Assembly (NCBI GenBank): GCA_003665825.1
Contig: QPFY01000004.1
Location: 620,001-684,000, forward strand
Reading direction: 5' to 3'
DNA from: Microbotryum silenes-acaulis
Taxonomy: Eukaryota; Basidiomycota; Microbotryomycetes; Microbotryales; Microbotryaceae
Length of the DNA: 64,000 nucleotides
A program made the translations under genes and the position numbers. Within the stretch, counting starts at the first letter, position 1, and the number at the start of each line of letters is the position of its first letter. Shown here piece by piece: positions 44,060 through 56,456 of this stretch. A model generated the notes under the pieces. It had not been told where the DNA came from. It saw nothing but the letters and a program-made list of their open reading frames with translations, and searched no databases.

Positions 44060-47021
44060 TTATTCGTCGGAAGTCCAGTGATCAAGCCACTTGAAGACCT
44101 CCTCATGCCAACGACGACTATTATGAGGCGCCATGACCCAGTGGTTCTCACTCTCGAAATAAACGAGACGCGAAGGTACGCCGAGACGTTGTAAGGTGTT
44201 GAAGACCGCTAGACCTTCACCTTCGACGAGGCGGAAATCCTTGCCGCCGTCTGTGACGCATTCAGGATGATAGTGTCAGTCGATCCATCACCATCAGATC
44301 GAAATGGGTTCATGGCCCAGATGCCTCACGAATAATTAATTGAGGCGTCTTCCACTTCGAGATATGGTTCTGCGGGTTCCACCGACTATAATTCTCCGGC
44401 ACCTCCCACGGCGTTCCGCCAAACTCGCGTTCGGGGAAGTACAACTCCTCGGTAGTGTACCATACCCCGGGTGTACTGAAGACGCCATCATGGCAGACGA
44501 TGCACTTGAAGCCGAGGGAGGAGTTGTGGCCTTGGATCCAATTCGCCTGTACGCCCGTTCTCAGAGACCTTGCTGGTCAGCAAGCGATAAGCATAAACTA
44601 GTGACATCGATCGACGGACCATGAACCCTCCGTAAGATGCTCCGAGCATCGACATGCGCTGATCATTGATCTCGGGGTAAGCTCTCTTGACGAAGTCAAG
44701 ACCGGCGACGAGGTCTTGGTATGGGCGACCACCCCATTGAGTCTTGATGCGGTCGCAGAACTCTTGGCCGTAGCCCGTCGAACCGGTCGGGCTATTTCGA
44801 GATCGCCAGAGGGATATAAGCTCAGTGGGTGAGCAGGTGGGCGACAGCATTGCCAGTCTAAAATGAGCTTACTTGATTGCGACGGTAATATAACCATGAC
44901 TCGCAAATACATTGGGGTTCCACCTCGTCGACCAAGAATCCGTCCATGCTCCCTGAGGTCCCCCATGCACCAAGAAAGCCAAAGGGAACTTCTTCTTCGC
45001 CTTCCCATCCTCCAACAAAGCCTTTCTTGCTTCGGCACCTCCTTGTAGTTCAGGAGGGAACAAGATCCACCCGTGAACTTGAATCCCTTCGGACCCGGCG
45101 AACCAGAAGGATTCACCTTCGTCTAAACCGCGAGTTGAGGCGAGGTCATCGGTCAAGGAGGCGATGCGTTGCAGGTGCGTAGTCGGTGGTCGATCCGGGT
45201 TCAGGTCCTCCTCTGTTTCGACCTTGACTGCATCGGTCAAGTCCTTCTTGGGCGCCGAGATGGTCAAGGTCGAGACGACGTTGGGACCGACGAAAGAGTT
45301 CGTCGTCAGCAGCAGCGAGCTCGTCGACAACGGGATCGCGGCAGCGACGGTGTGACGATGCGTAAGCTTGTGAGGTTCGGGCAGCGAGGGATTCTTCAAA
45401 GAACTCGCGTCGTGCTTGGACGGCCTGGGTACTCCAAGTTGAAACAATTTGCCGTAGCCTGCATCCTCAGCAATGAGGTAGATCTTTTCGCCACAGGGGC
45501 ACCAAATGACTTTGGAAGGCGAGCAGTCCCATTGCTCCTCGGTCGCTCCCCATCGCTTGTTCGCTTCGACCTCGTAAATCATGACGCGGTTACGATCGGC
45601 TTCGTAGCCATCCTCGCGCATCTCGAGCCATGCGACGCGTTGGCCATCGGTGGAGAAAGCGGGAAACGAAGCCGCTCCCTGGGTGCCAAGGGTGATCTGT
45701 CGAGGTTCGGCATCTTTCTCATTCTTAGGATCGAGAGGGACGAGGTAGACCTGGGTGCGAGTGTGCCATGCCTACAGCGCACAAAAACGTAGAATCAGAC
45801 GGTCGCTCTAAGAGACCCCTAAGGGGGTTCATTGGGATGTCGCTGCTTGCACTTGCCTTGTTGACGAGCGGATCCTTGGCCTGGAACACGATATGCGTCT
45901 TGGAGATTGAGTAATCGGTAGCCTCCAGCTGAGTCTTGGCCAAAGGGGACAAGACCGTCATGGAATTGCCTCCCTTGGTCGAAGCAGTAGTCAACGCCGT
46001 TCCTTGACTATGAAGGACCCTCCACTTGCTGTCGGGTGAAACGACTTGGGTAAAGCCCTCGGGTTCGTCGGCTTGCTCGTTGTCGAGCGGTTCGGGGTTC
46101 TTCGTCAGGCGGAGGACAAAAATCTGCGTCTTTTCACCGGCCGTGGTGGACCACTCGTCCCAGTGACGGACCCAAAGCGAATCGTAAACTATCGAGGAAG
46201 AACGCGGTCAGAATGAGCTGGGGCTCTGTGCCAAGGGTGAGAGGACTAGCTCACCTCGCACGTCGGAACCACGAGCGTCCTGAGCCTGCTGCTTCTTGTG
46301 CTTTGCGACCGAGAACAAGTCACCGTCGGGGAACACTTTGGCGGTGAAGGACAAGAGGGCGGACTCGGTCTTGTTGTCCGAGGTGTTGAGCGCTCGGAGA
46401 TCGGACACGCTTCTCGCAGCGTGTGTGGATTTGGTGCAGCATTCGAAGTGATGAAGGTCAGCTTTGACATGTGTCTAAATGCCTCATGCCATATGATACT
46501 ACGACTGACCTGACGGGGAGGTCTGCGACCTTGTACTCTTCGCCGGTGATGACGTGTTTGGCCCACAACTCGGACCCCTCAACTTTATCTGCGAGGGCGA
46601 CCATTCGTTGGGAGCGCTCCTTGTCATTCAGATCCACGGGATGATCGACTCGTTGACCTTGCGAGTTGAGGCTGGGGCTTTCAGCCTCGGGCAGTGCGGG
46701 TCGGACAAAGATGAATACGCAATCGTCGATCCACGCCACTTGGTTGTCAACGAGGTGGTCGAGCACCAATCGAGGCGACGCCGCGCTCGGTCCCGTCGAC
46801 GTGGTGGTGGTCGATCCTTTGTGTTGAAGATCCACGGTATAGATCGCCTTGTTGGTTTGCCCACCGTGCTTGAAGGAAAAGGTCGACGAAGGCCACAGCG
46901 CATACGATCCCGAAGGGTTGGGAAGCGCTATGCCAGGTCGGGGCAGCTCGATCAGGTCGTCAATCTGCATCGCACCGCCGGCGGGGTTGGACGACGACAA
47001 ACCAACAGCAGCAGGAGCCAT
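44060..47021 (-). CDS. S9-family serine peptidase (DPP5 / acylaminoacyl-peptidase-like)
   Basis: Exons read leftwards: 47021-46510, 46412-46255, 46188-45857, 45771-44873, 44791-44620, 44546-44330 and 44250-44060 (826 aa). The N-terminal half is beta-propeller-like (WVRHWDEWSTT, SKTHIVFQAKDP, WHTRTQVYLVPL). The C-terminal alpha/beta hydrolase carries the triad: Ser in MLGASYGGFM (~686), Asp in HGGKDFRL (~768) and His in SENHWV (~800). NPTGSTGYGQEF, WIQGH and VCHDGVFS are typical of fungal dipeptidyl-peptidase 5. It would remove N-terminal dipeptides or acyl-amino acids from oligopeptides. There is no signal peptide (MAPAAVGLSSS), so a cytosolic form is inferred, unlike secreted DPPV. The third intron (45856-45772) is GC-AG, with donor AAG|GCAAGT. 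Confidence 0.92.
45772..45856 (-). other. GC-AG intron in the S9 peptidase gene
   Basis: VNK|AWHTRTQ is restored only by the GCAAGT donor with the CTGTAG acceptor; the nearby GTGCAA gives the wrong phase. Confidence 0.75.
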
Positions 47022-47755
47022 GGTGTGGGAGCGGAAGTGTGGCGAAGTGGTGATCAAGTTGTGAAGACGAGGAACGCAAGAGAAGAAAGTCGAGCGCCTG
47101 GCGGAGGGTGTTGCTAGTCGCGAAGTCAGAGCGAGAACCATGTGGGTGCCACAACGTGTGGGGCACGCAGCATGACCGCACTCGACCCACTTGGACCCAC
47201 AGCGACACGCAAGCAATTCGGGCCGGCCTCAAATCAAATCCCGCCGGGCCGGTCAGCGCGCACGGACCCTGCCTAGGATCGATGTCAACCAAAGGCATTG
47301 CCATCAGAGTGGAACCCTCTTGAGTACTCGCTGGTAGGCTTGTTTTGTTCATAGTTGGCCTAGGCCTAGGGCGAGTAGTGCTTCACACGTCGTTGAACTT
47401 GGGACTCGTGAGAGAAAGATATTCAAAGACCATCTGAGGGTTCAGAAGTGAGATCATCCAAACTCACTCGGAAAACGTGCCCATATATGATTATGCAAAC
47501 TCTCAAGTTACACCAGACCAGAGCGGGTGATACCCATGTCTCTCTTCGACGCCGGATGCCGAGCAGCGAGCCCGAGCTAGCCCCAGCTCTCATGCCGGTC
47601 CAAGCGGCCCCAGGCTTCCCCAGGCGGCCCCAGTCGGGTTTCAGAATTTCAGACCCAAATAATCGACCGTCCTTCTCGTTCCAACCTCCTACCTCCTACG
47701 GAACCGTCGCGCGCACCCGCATCTATATTCGCTACCACCACTAGCACCTCACAGC
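47022..47755. other. Divergent promoter region between the S9 peptidase and UPF0662 genes
   Basis: No gene seen. It is GC-rich near the peptidase ATG and CT-rich before 47756. Confidence 0.5.
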
Positions 47756-50133
47756 ATGGTCGTACCTAACCAAGAGCTCCCTGTGCTCGAAGCACTCATC
47801 AAGTGAGTTCATACCCCCAAGTCCAGCATTGAAAGCACCTTCGACCGGGTCCGGAAGGCTCGGTGTATGCAGTGCAGGTGAGCTCGTTTCGGCCGTCCAT
47901 TCGTCGCACGGGCCGGCGCCCCAAAGCCCAGCTCGACGACGGCGGCGACCAAAGCCATCTTCCCGGGTGTTCCTACGTCACAAGCTCGAGTCTCAGAACA
48001 GTCGACGGAGCTTGGTGTACAGAACATACTTTTAGAGGTGTGGGGCCAGTGGAACCTGACTTGGGATGACGGAATGGCGCGGTCAATGATGACCAAGTCA
48101 GATCGTGGCTCTTGGACTCCGTGAAGGCGAGACCGGCTGGCGGTGTGTGCTGACAAGGAACATCGACTCGCAACGACAACGACAACGACAAAGATCCTTC
48201 TCCCACGCTGCCGCAGTCCAACTGATGTCTGTACATCCTGGCTCTGCGCGCGAACCCCGGTGCTGACCGACAACACTTCTCATACCTTCCATAGCATTCG
48301 CAACCGACTGACCGCGCTCAAAAAGGACCGCACCGAATATATCCGCGCCAAGGATGTGCTCGACATCTACAGTTCACTCAGTGCGTACTCGCCAAGCTCA
48401 TCGCTCAGGCCGTTGTGTTTGCAATGGGGCCAAACATCGTCACGCTCGACGGCGTGACTCGGCGCGCCGGGGCTAATTTTCGCTTCGAATTCCAACTCCG
48501 CTCGCAGTGACCCAAGTCAACAACCTCAACGACATCCGAGCACCATCGTCCAAAGCCAGTACTTCGGAAGGAGAGGCTTCGACATCTTCGTCCCCCGAGG
48601 AACCGACACCTGCAGAGTGGACGCAGGAGAACAGGGTCGAGTCAGTCCTTTTGTCGTCGCTTCTCACGTCGCTCGACTCCGAGTAATCTGGCTGGCTAAT
48701 CAGGCGCTTGTCGTGATTTGAATCTCTACTTCTACACGTGTACACAGCACAACCCTCAACGATGTCTTCCAGGTAGGTCTTCGAAAGCCACATCGCGTAT
48801 CAAAGGGCACAGCTGACCCATACAATGATGACCACAGCTCTTGTCCTTGTTCTTCCTCACGATCGGCAAATCCCGCGAGTCACCGGCGACGTACAGTCAA
48901 TTGGCGACCATGAAGCGATTGCTCTCACATTGTAAGGCCATTAATATCCATGTCGGACGTGCTCAATCTTGGGCGTTGACCATAAACCATACTTGCTCTG
49001 CCCACAGTGACCGAGAGTGGAGTCTTTACTGAAGCCGATCTCAAGCCGTTCCAGAAGCGTTTGCTCGAGCTCAAAGAGATCATTGTCACGGGCTGTGACT
49101 CGGACGCATCACCGGAGGAAGGAAAGCGTGAAGAGGGGCTCACACGGCTTTTGATGAACAAGTGGAATGATTGCGGTCAGCCGAGCATACTTCACACCGA
49201 GCCAATGCTGTCAGTCGATGTGCCGGAAAACTCATGCCTTTTTCCACATCACCTCCCAACAACACAGATCGAATGCTTCAATCTCTCGTTGCTTCCTTAT
49301 CTCAACTATCCCCAGAACTCGCGCCCGTACATCAACGACTCATCACGCTCCGACGCTTGCTTGCTTCCATCGCCGCCCGGCCTCGACCGACTGCCGGCGA
49401 CGTCGCCAACATCCTGACCGAACTGAGAGCGATCGAGGACAAGCGTGTGAACGGCAAATTCATCGTCGAACGATTGGCTTCGGATGGGGAGACGATCGAA
49501 ACGTACGAACCGCCCAAGGGGCAGCAGCTTGTCGCGGGTCTGTTGGAGGACAACTTCGACATCTGCCAGGACATTGCCGCGAGCGAAGGCAGCGAGGACG
49601 TGGCGAGGGGGCCATTGCAACCCATATATGATCGACTGAGCGAGATGAGGGCGCAGCTCGAGCGGTTGGTGTTGACGCATCGCTGGACGCTGAGGGAGAC
49701 GGACCTGTACAGCTACCAGATCGCATTGCAAGACGTCGACCGCATGCGCGGCAAGGACGGCAAGTTCCACGACTCGGAAGGCAACATTCCCCGAGGGCAG
49801 ATCGCGATCCTTTTCATCCTACGACGTTGTTATGGGTTGTTGTACCGACTCGTGTCTTCGTCGGAACCGATCTCTGAGGAGTTGATGCCGATCGCGAACA
49901 AGCTCGAAACTGTCAAGCGATGTCTGCTCGAACTGATGAAGTACCCTGGCCCGTATTCCGCCCGCGACCTGTACCCTTTCCAAATGAGTCTCGCCCAGGT
50001 CGAAGGGCTCAAATCCAATGGTCAATTTAAAAACCGGGATGGCGAATGCGTCGATGGTCAAGCTGCCCTCTTCGCGCTTGAACACGAATGCCACGAGTTG
50101 ATTTCGATCCTCCGGACCATGGACGAAGAGTAA
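47756..50133 (+). CDS. UPF0662 / DUF2408 family protein
   Basis: Exons 47756-47802, 48295-48380, 48508-48640, 48748-48772, 48838-48931, 49008-49175 and 49268-50133 give 472 aa. The protein is mostly helical. The segments NIRNRLTALKKDRTEYI, LKPFQKRLLELKEIIV, LQPIYDRLSEMRAQLERLVL, HRWTLRETDLYSYQIALQDV, IANKLETVKRCLLELMKY and YPFQMSLAQVEGLK show two repeated helical modules, each with a (D/P)LY-x-(Y/F)Q-x(2)L core and a following DGKF/NGQF piece, as in the fungal UPF0662 (DUF2408) family. Molecular function is unknown. Exon 4 is a 25-nt micro-exon (coding TTLNDVFQ). The first intron is 492 nt, long for this window, and could hide a short exon; its phase (2 to 2) is nevertheless satisfied. Confidence 0.85.
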
Positions 50134-51196
50134 TAGGCCGCCCGCCCGCTTCGGCGACTCGCCCGCTTGCTCGCCGAGTTTTTTGTAAAGCTCTTTGCTG
50201 TTCTGTAGTAGTAGGCTTTCCCGTTGTGTGAATCCCATTCCCAACACAAGGACACTTTTTCTATCCCACCGCCATCGCGTAAGAGGTGTCATATCACCGC
50301 AGATCCGCAGTAAACCATGAGGTATTTTGAGACCTTTCAAGAGGCTCGAACCAACACAAAAAGCCCTCAACTCAACTCACGGGCGGGCGCTCTCCGGCTT
50401 CGTGCTCGGCAGAGAAGCTCCCAAGTCGGCCCCGATCAAGGTTAATTAAGCTCAAGCTTGCACCGCAAAGGTGGGTGGGTACAACTTCCCGAGTCTGCAC
50501 GCCCCCGATGAGGTTTCGCTAGTGGTAACGGTTCGGTGATGTCAGCCAGAGCACAACGTCTCTCGGCAATCTCAATTTTAGGGCCTGAGAGCCGGAGATG
50601 GCCCCGTGAGTCCATCTCTCCGAAGCGTGGATGGACAATAGATGAAAGTCAGGAAACAAAACGATACTAACCCACCGATCCAAGGTCCCAGTTCCCGTCG
50701 TACCTTTGGCAGTCTTAGTACCCCCACTGAACAGTGAACAGGCTCCCCGATCTTTCTTCCCCGAGCGGTCCCGTCGGGATCGACGGTCGGGCAGACAGCG
50801 AGCGACGGTCGATCCAGGCAGAACGCGCGCTCCCTCGTTCTGGACGTCCGCGGTCTCCGAGTCCCTGAGCGGTCCGTGTATTTACACTGGCGTGCAGTGG
50901 GACTTGGGGAACCTGCCAGGGGTTGCCAACAATTCTTCTCTTTCGCTTGCTCGGTTTTCTCCTTGATTTGAGTTGGGCCATGGTGTGTTTCCGACCGTGT
51001 AGTGCAGGCTTCGCATCTTTTGGGATTTCACTGATGTGCAACTGCGTCAAACGAGGGGTTATCAGGCCTCCATTTGACTAGATTTGACTTGCTGAAAAGC
51101 GTCGCTGCAAGCCGACGTGCTCCAACGCGCTCGGTGTTGCTGGCTGCCTTCCGCATCCAAGTCGGTGCTCGGACCGGTCAAGCACCCGCGATCATC
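50134..51196. other. Intergenic region between UPF0662 and NDUFAF7-like genes
   Basis: No supported gene. The frame of the NDUFAF7-like gene is open from 51074, upstream of the chosen ATG. Confidence 0.5.
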
Positions 51197-53224
51197 ATGG
51201 CATCACTGCGAAGAAAGTCTTGCCAGGCGGTACAATCATGTACGCGCTTCATGAGTTCAACTTCGACCTGTGCTTCGTCGTCCAAACGGTCCATCTCCAC
51301 GACGTCGCCGTCCTCTTGGGAGCGTCGATCCGACTCAACCTTGAAGACATCCCCCTCGACGACGACCGCATCAAGCCAACGCCCCGATCTCCGAGCCCGA
51401 TCGTCCCGAGAACCGCGCTACAACTACGTCTCGAATCCCTTCGACGACACCCCCGACCCGGACGCAAGTCAATACCGTCTCGTCACGGCCAAAGAGTTGG
51501 CTTCGCGCCGGACCCCTCCGAGGAGGGTGCGCATGCTCGCGAGGCATTTCATCGATGATTGTCTTTATAACCCTCATTATGGATATTTCTCGACTCAGGC
51601 GGTCATCTTTGATCCGGATCGGATTGGAGCGGAAGGAGGAGGAGGAGGAGGAGTCGGTTCTACGGCAGCGTCGCCGAATGGGAAAGGGAAACAAGCCGTC
51701 AATGAGGCTAATGCCAGAGCAGAGGGATTCGACTTTGGTTCGTTGAAGACGACGGCTCAGTTTGAGGATGAGATCGCGAGACGGTATGGCGAGTTCGAAG
51801 GGCTGAACACGGGTGCCACGGGTGTGGTCGGGCGAGGGCCCGGTAGACAGGTGTGGCATACCCCGACCGAGCTGTTCAAGGCGAGCTCTTGATCTCGTGC
51901 GGTGTGAGAGATTTGATCAAGACGCTGACTGTTGGTATCCTCCTAGTAGCCATGGTACGGAAGAGCAATCGCACGCTTCATCGTCGCCGAGTACAAGCTC
52001 AACCTGTACCCGTACGAGGACCTGATCATTTACGAGATTGGTGCCGGCAACGGAACCCTGATGGGCGACATCCTCGACTACATCGCCATGGAGGAACCCG
52101 AAGTCTATGAGCGCACACGTTACCGTATCGTCGAGATCAGTGAGAGGTTGCAGGGTCTACAAAAGGGGAGGGCATCGGGAGGGGATGCCAAAGCCGCTCA
52201 AGGGGGGCCGGCGAAGCGCAAGGGGCATGAGGACAAGGTCGAGGTTTTGGGTGGGAGCATCTTCGATTTTGAGCGTGTCGTCCCCGAACCTTGCTTCTTC
52301 CTGGCGATGGAAGTGCTGGTAAGTCTGCGCATTCGGAACCTGCATGCAGGAGAACGATCAGGCCTGACCCTTTTCCTCCCGTCTCACGCGTAGGACAATT
52401 TCGCCCACGACGTTGTGCGATACTCGACAAAGGATCACGAGCCGTACCAATGCATCGTCTCGATCGACTCGGCAGGCGACTACACCGAACTGTACGAGCC
52501 CGCCACGGACCCGCTCATCCGACGATACCTCACTCTACGATCTCGGCTCCCTTCGCACCAGCGTGCCTCACCCTCCCTCAATCGCCTCATGTCCGCGTCG
52601 CCAGTGTTGCGCAAGCTCTATTCGATCCTTCCTTTTGTGCCCAACTTGACAAAGCCCGAGTTTTTGCCGACCAAGCAGCTCATGTTGCTCGACGTGCTGA
52701 GGAACATGTTCCCGGCGCACCGGCTGCTCATGTCGGACTTTTCGAGCTTGCCCGATGCGATTCCGGGCCACAACGCACCCGTCGTGCAGACGCGGTACGA
52801 GGGGGAGGTGCGTTCATTCTTTGCCAGTATTGGGAGTCATTTCGGTCCAAATTTTACTGATGCTTTCACTCCCGCATGACAGACGGTGGCCTGTACGACC
52901 TACCTCGTCCAACCGGGCTTCTTCGACATCTTCTTCCCGACCGACTTTCATTTCTTGCGCGACCTATACTCACTCGTCATGTCACCTGCGCACTTCTCCT
53001 CCCCCTCACGGAACTTTGATTCAACCTTGGCCTCTGGATCCTATTTCTCACCTCGACGACCTTTGACGTTGAACGCGAGTGGAGGACCGGGGACTGTGAG
53101 AGGGTTGAGCGTCGTTGATCACGGCGAGTTCTTGGAACGGTGGGGGGAGACGGAGATGACGACCGTTGGAGATGGGTCCAACCCTATGATTGATAGTTAT
53201 GAGAACGCAAAGTTCATCTGCTGA
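51197..53224 (+). CDS. NDUFAF7/MidA-type mitochondrial methyltransferase (complex I assembly)
   Basis: Exons 51197-51880, 51950-52318, 52394-52807 and 52883-53224 give 602 aa. The N-terminus MASLRRKSCQAVQSCTRFMS is basic and Ser-rich, fitting a mitochondrial presequence. The family motifs are HFIDDCLYNPHYGYFSTQAV, WHTPTELFKPWYGRAIARFI, the SAM-binding YEIGAGNGTLMGDIL (glycines ~259-264), YRIVEISERL, FFLAMEVLDNFAHDVVRY and TTYLVQPGFFDIFFPTDF. NDUFAF7 symmetrically dimethylates an arginine of the NDUFS2 (49 kDa) subunit early in complex I assembly. The protein is longer than animal NDUFAF7 because of Gly/Ser and Gln-rich inserts (51.63-51.70 kb; 52.15-52.23 kb). The first intron (51881-51949) is GC-AG with a GCGAGC donor and CTGACT branch site. 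Consistent with NUXM in the same window. Confidence 0.9.
51881..51949 (+). other. GC-AG intron in the NDUFAF7-like gene
   Basis: Splicing TTCAAG|GCGAGC...CTAGTAG|CCATGG restores ELFKPWYGRAIA. Read-through stops after three codons, and no GT donor between 51850 and that stop restores the motif. Confidence 0.7.
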
Positions 53225-53728
53225 AATCGATTCCAACAGGCTGTGGCTACAGTAAATGAAGGTTTCTGTGAGGTCGCCCGCGAACGTCTCGGGAGGGCGG
53301 TAAAGTGGGACCCCACTCTCCCGGCCGGGACCAGGCACGACGGTGTTGACACCTCCTTCGCCACACTGAAGCGGAAAGTTCGAGCAGCATCTCTACAGCT
53401 TGGTCTGAAGTGGATACCTAGGTAGAGATGCCGACTGAAACCCTTCTGCCGGATTTTCAGCCTTCACTGCATCCGAGTCATCAACCCGAGTCAGCTATAC
53501 GAATTACAAGGCGGAGCTGCGGAACGAACGACAGCGGGCTTGGAGCTAAAAATACCGAAGCGAGCCAACCGCCCAAGCCGCTCGGCTTCCGGCTGGGCTT
53601 CTTCGACCAGTCGCTTCCTCCCCACGGACTGCACAGGTCATCTATCCACCTCACAATCACGTTCTCACTCCCGTATCTTTTTTGAACGTCACGGCGAGTA
53701 CGGATTGATCGTAGCCCCGACTCCCACG
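53225..53728. other. Intergenic region before the permease gene
   Basis: No gene seen. It presumably holds the permease promoter. Confidence 0.5.
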
Positions 53729-56103
53729 ATGAGCGATAACGTTCAAGCTGTGGCATCAGCCACGGGCAGCAGCAACAGCGGCGAGCCTGGAGCGCACTCC
53801 GCGAAGGCCTATCCTCAGGATGGCGAAACCCACGTCTTGCCACTCACCAAGAGCTTCAGTCGCCTTGCACTCATGTTAGTTTAGTCCCATGTTCAGGCAG
53901 CTTTGCCGCTCGTCACCGCGACGGGGTCGTTGAATTCGTCGTCGTCGGACGGGTCTTCGGCCACCTGCAGCCCCGAGTTTTCCTTGGCCCCCCCGTTTGA
54001 CGCGGCTACTCCGAGATTCCGCACTCGGTTCGGCGTTCGCGTCGGGTCGCGTGAGCTGATGTCAACGATACATTGAATCTGGCAGTGGGCTCGCTTATGC
54101 CATCCTCAATTCTTGGACTGCTATGGTACGTGCTTAATCGATTGCCCATTGGTGGCGACCTTTGCAGACAGTGTAGCTGACACAACCCATTTCGCTCTCT
54201 TTCGCTAATCTCACGCTCGGCGTTGGATCGGTCTCTCTGACTTTTGGTCGCTCCGCACCCTCTTGTCCACGCGACGGTGTATAGGCTGCATCCATCTCTG
54301 TTGCCTTACCATCGGGTGGAACCTCGGTCGTGCTGTGGGGAATTCCCATTTCTTTCCTCGGCAGTTTCGCCACAGCGGTCTCTCTCGCTGAGATCTGTCA
54401 CGTCTACCCAAGCTCGGGCGGGCAGTATCACTGGGTCGCTCTTCTCTCGCCACCAGGGCGAGCACCCCTTTTTGCTTTCATCGAAGGATGGATTGCTTGT
54501 GCAGGATGGGTCGCACTTGTTGCTACGGCTAGTTCACTTGCGGGTCAGCTTGTGACGGGCATGGTGGCTTTGGCGCATCAGGACGTAGTCGTTCAGCGGT
54601 ATCAGATTTTCATCGTTTGTCAGTCCGTGTCCCTTCGTCGGGTGGCGTTCTTTCTACAAGCAACCGCAAAGCTGACCTCTGTCGATCGAGCGAATCCACT
54701 CGAGCACCGCAGACGTTGCCTACGCCTTGTTGGCCTTCGCATCCAACTTGTGGGGCCACAGAATTTTGCCCATTATCAATCAAGCGGCCCTATCGTGGTC
54801 GCTTGCCGGCGCAGCTACGATCGCGATCGTTTGCCTCGCCTGCAAATCAGATCACTATACGTCGGGCAAATTCGTCTTTGCGACTTTCATCAACGAGACG
54901 GGGTGGAATAATGGCGTGTCATGGATCCTTGGCCTGCTACAGGTCAGTGCCTTTCGATTGACCTCGTTCGGTCAAACAAATCTTGTTAATCACGAGCACT
55001 GGTACTCACTCATCACATCTATCTCTGAACAGGCATGCTTTGGATTGACGGGTTTTGATGGTGTAACACACATGGTCGAAGAGATTCCGCGGCCCCACAT
55101 CAACGCCCCGATCGCCATGTGCGCTGCGGTCCTCATCGGTGCCGTCTCGTCCTTCATCTTCCTCGTCTGCCTCCTCTTCACCACCAGCAACGTTAACCAG
55201 GCCATCGAGTCGAGTGCAGGGGTTCTCCTCGCGGCCATCTACCAAGCAACTGGCTCGGTTGCCGGATCGCTGTGCTTGCAAGTCTTCCCCGTTGTCTCCA
55301 TGTTCTTTGCCGCACAGGGGCTTTTGACGAGTTCATCGCGTATGTGCTACGCTTTTGCCCGCGATGGAGGACTACCGTTCTCGAATTTTTTTGGACGTGC
55401 CAACAAGGAGGGGATCCCGGTCAACACCTTGATCCTCAACACGGTGCTCGTCATCATTTTTGGGTTGGTCTACCTTGGTGAATACCCGCACCTTTATGAG
55501 TCCGGTTCGCATAGTAGGTCGTAGGCTGACTGGATATTTCATACCGCTGCCCGCTCGTGCAGGTTCATCGTCGGCTCTCAACGCCATTCTTTCGTCGAGT
55601 GTCGTGTTCCTCAACATCTCCTACTCTGCCCCCATCATCTTGCTCGTGGTCCGAGGTCGCCACTTGCTTCGGCCAGAGGGTTTCCCCGAGCCTACCCTGA
55701 CACTCGGTCGATTCTGGGGACCGGTCGCCAACATCACGGCGCTGATCTTTATCCTCTTCACGACCGTGTTCTTCCTCTTCCCTCCCGAGCTTCCCGTCAC
55801 GGGCTCCAACATGAATTGTGGGTTGGATGTTTGCTCTCAGTCACGGCGTTTTACGCGGTGAAGATCAATATTCGCTAATAGGCCCAATGACATCTCACAG
55901 ACGCGATCGTCGTCTTCGCCGTCGTGCTCATCATCGCCACGGCGCACTACTTCATCTCCGCTCGTAGGACCTATACGGGTCCCAAGGATTTGAACGTCGT
56001 GTTCGAGTTAGTCCGAGCAAGGATGGAAGGTCGTGATGAATCCGAGGTGACTGAGGTCGTGGGTTCGGACAAGTTCGATGATAAGACTGCGGCAAAGCTC
56101 TGA
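53729..56103 (+). CDS. Amino-acid/GABA-type permease (APC superfamily)
   Basis: Exons 53729-53874, 54086-54125, 54285-54614, 54691-54942, 55033-55477, 55563-55817 and 55901-56103 give 556 aa. After a hydrophilic N-terminus, about twelve hydrophobic segments are visible: SRLALIGLAYAILNSWTAM, then SGGTSVVLWGIPISFLGSF, AEICHVYPSSGGQYHWVALL (a family hallmark), GWIACAGWVALVATASSLAG, ACFGLTGFDGVTHMVEEIPR, SFIFLVCLLFTT, RMCYAFARDGGLPFSNFFGR and VVFLNISYSAPIILLVVRGR. This is the pattern of fungal APC permeases of the GABA/choline/amino-acid group (Uga4/Hnm1-like), proton symporters of the plasma or vacuolar membrane. Substrate cannot be assigned. The exon 3 donor (GTTTGT at 54615) and the acceptor ATCGAG|CGA (54691) were chosen for phase and a CTGAC branch site. 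Confidence 0.88.
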
Positions 56104-56456
56104 GTGGTAATGAATGGTTGAATGATGTGTGTATAGGTTCAGCTGCTGTCAGGCCTATGTTCTCGCTTGACACAACATTTTGTCGCCGAAGCGGCAATTC
56201 TCTAAATCTTGATGCGTCAAGTAGGCGAATATGTATCTCGTCTCTTATCATAATGTTCTATAATCAAGGAGGCAAGATTAAAGTGGGTTTATCGAGTGTG
56301 CTCACAGGCACTGGCCAAAACTTGGAACGGCGGTTTGGGACACGCCGGTGATGACGATCGTCCGAAACTCGCGCCGACGGTTCCACTCTGCACGCCCACG
56401 TGCCCAACGACTGCCTCGCCCGCCCTCTGCCCCTCAACACTCGGACAACGTCCATC
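56104..56456. other. Intergenic region before the nucleoporin-like gene
   Basis: No gene seen. AT-richer in 56.2-56.3 kb. Confidence 0.5.

Noticed and set aside
46554..47117. 187-codon plus-strand frame over exon 1 of the S9 peptidase gene
   Set aside because: Conflicts with a strongly supported peptidase exon; no domain.
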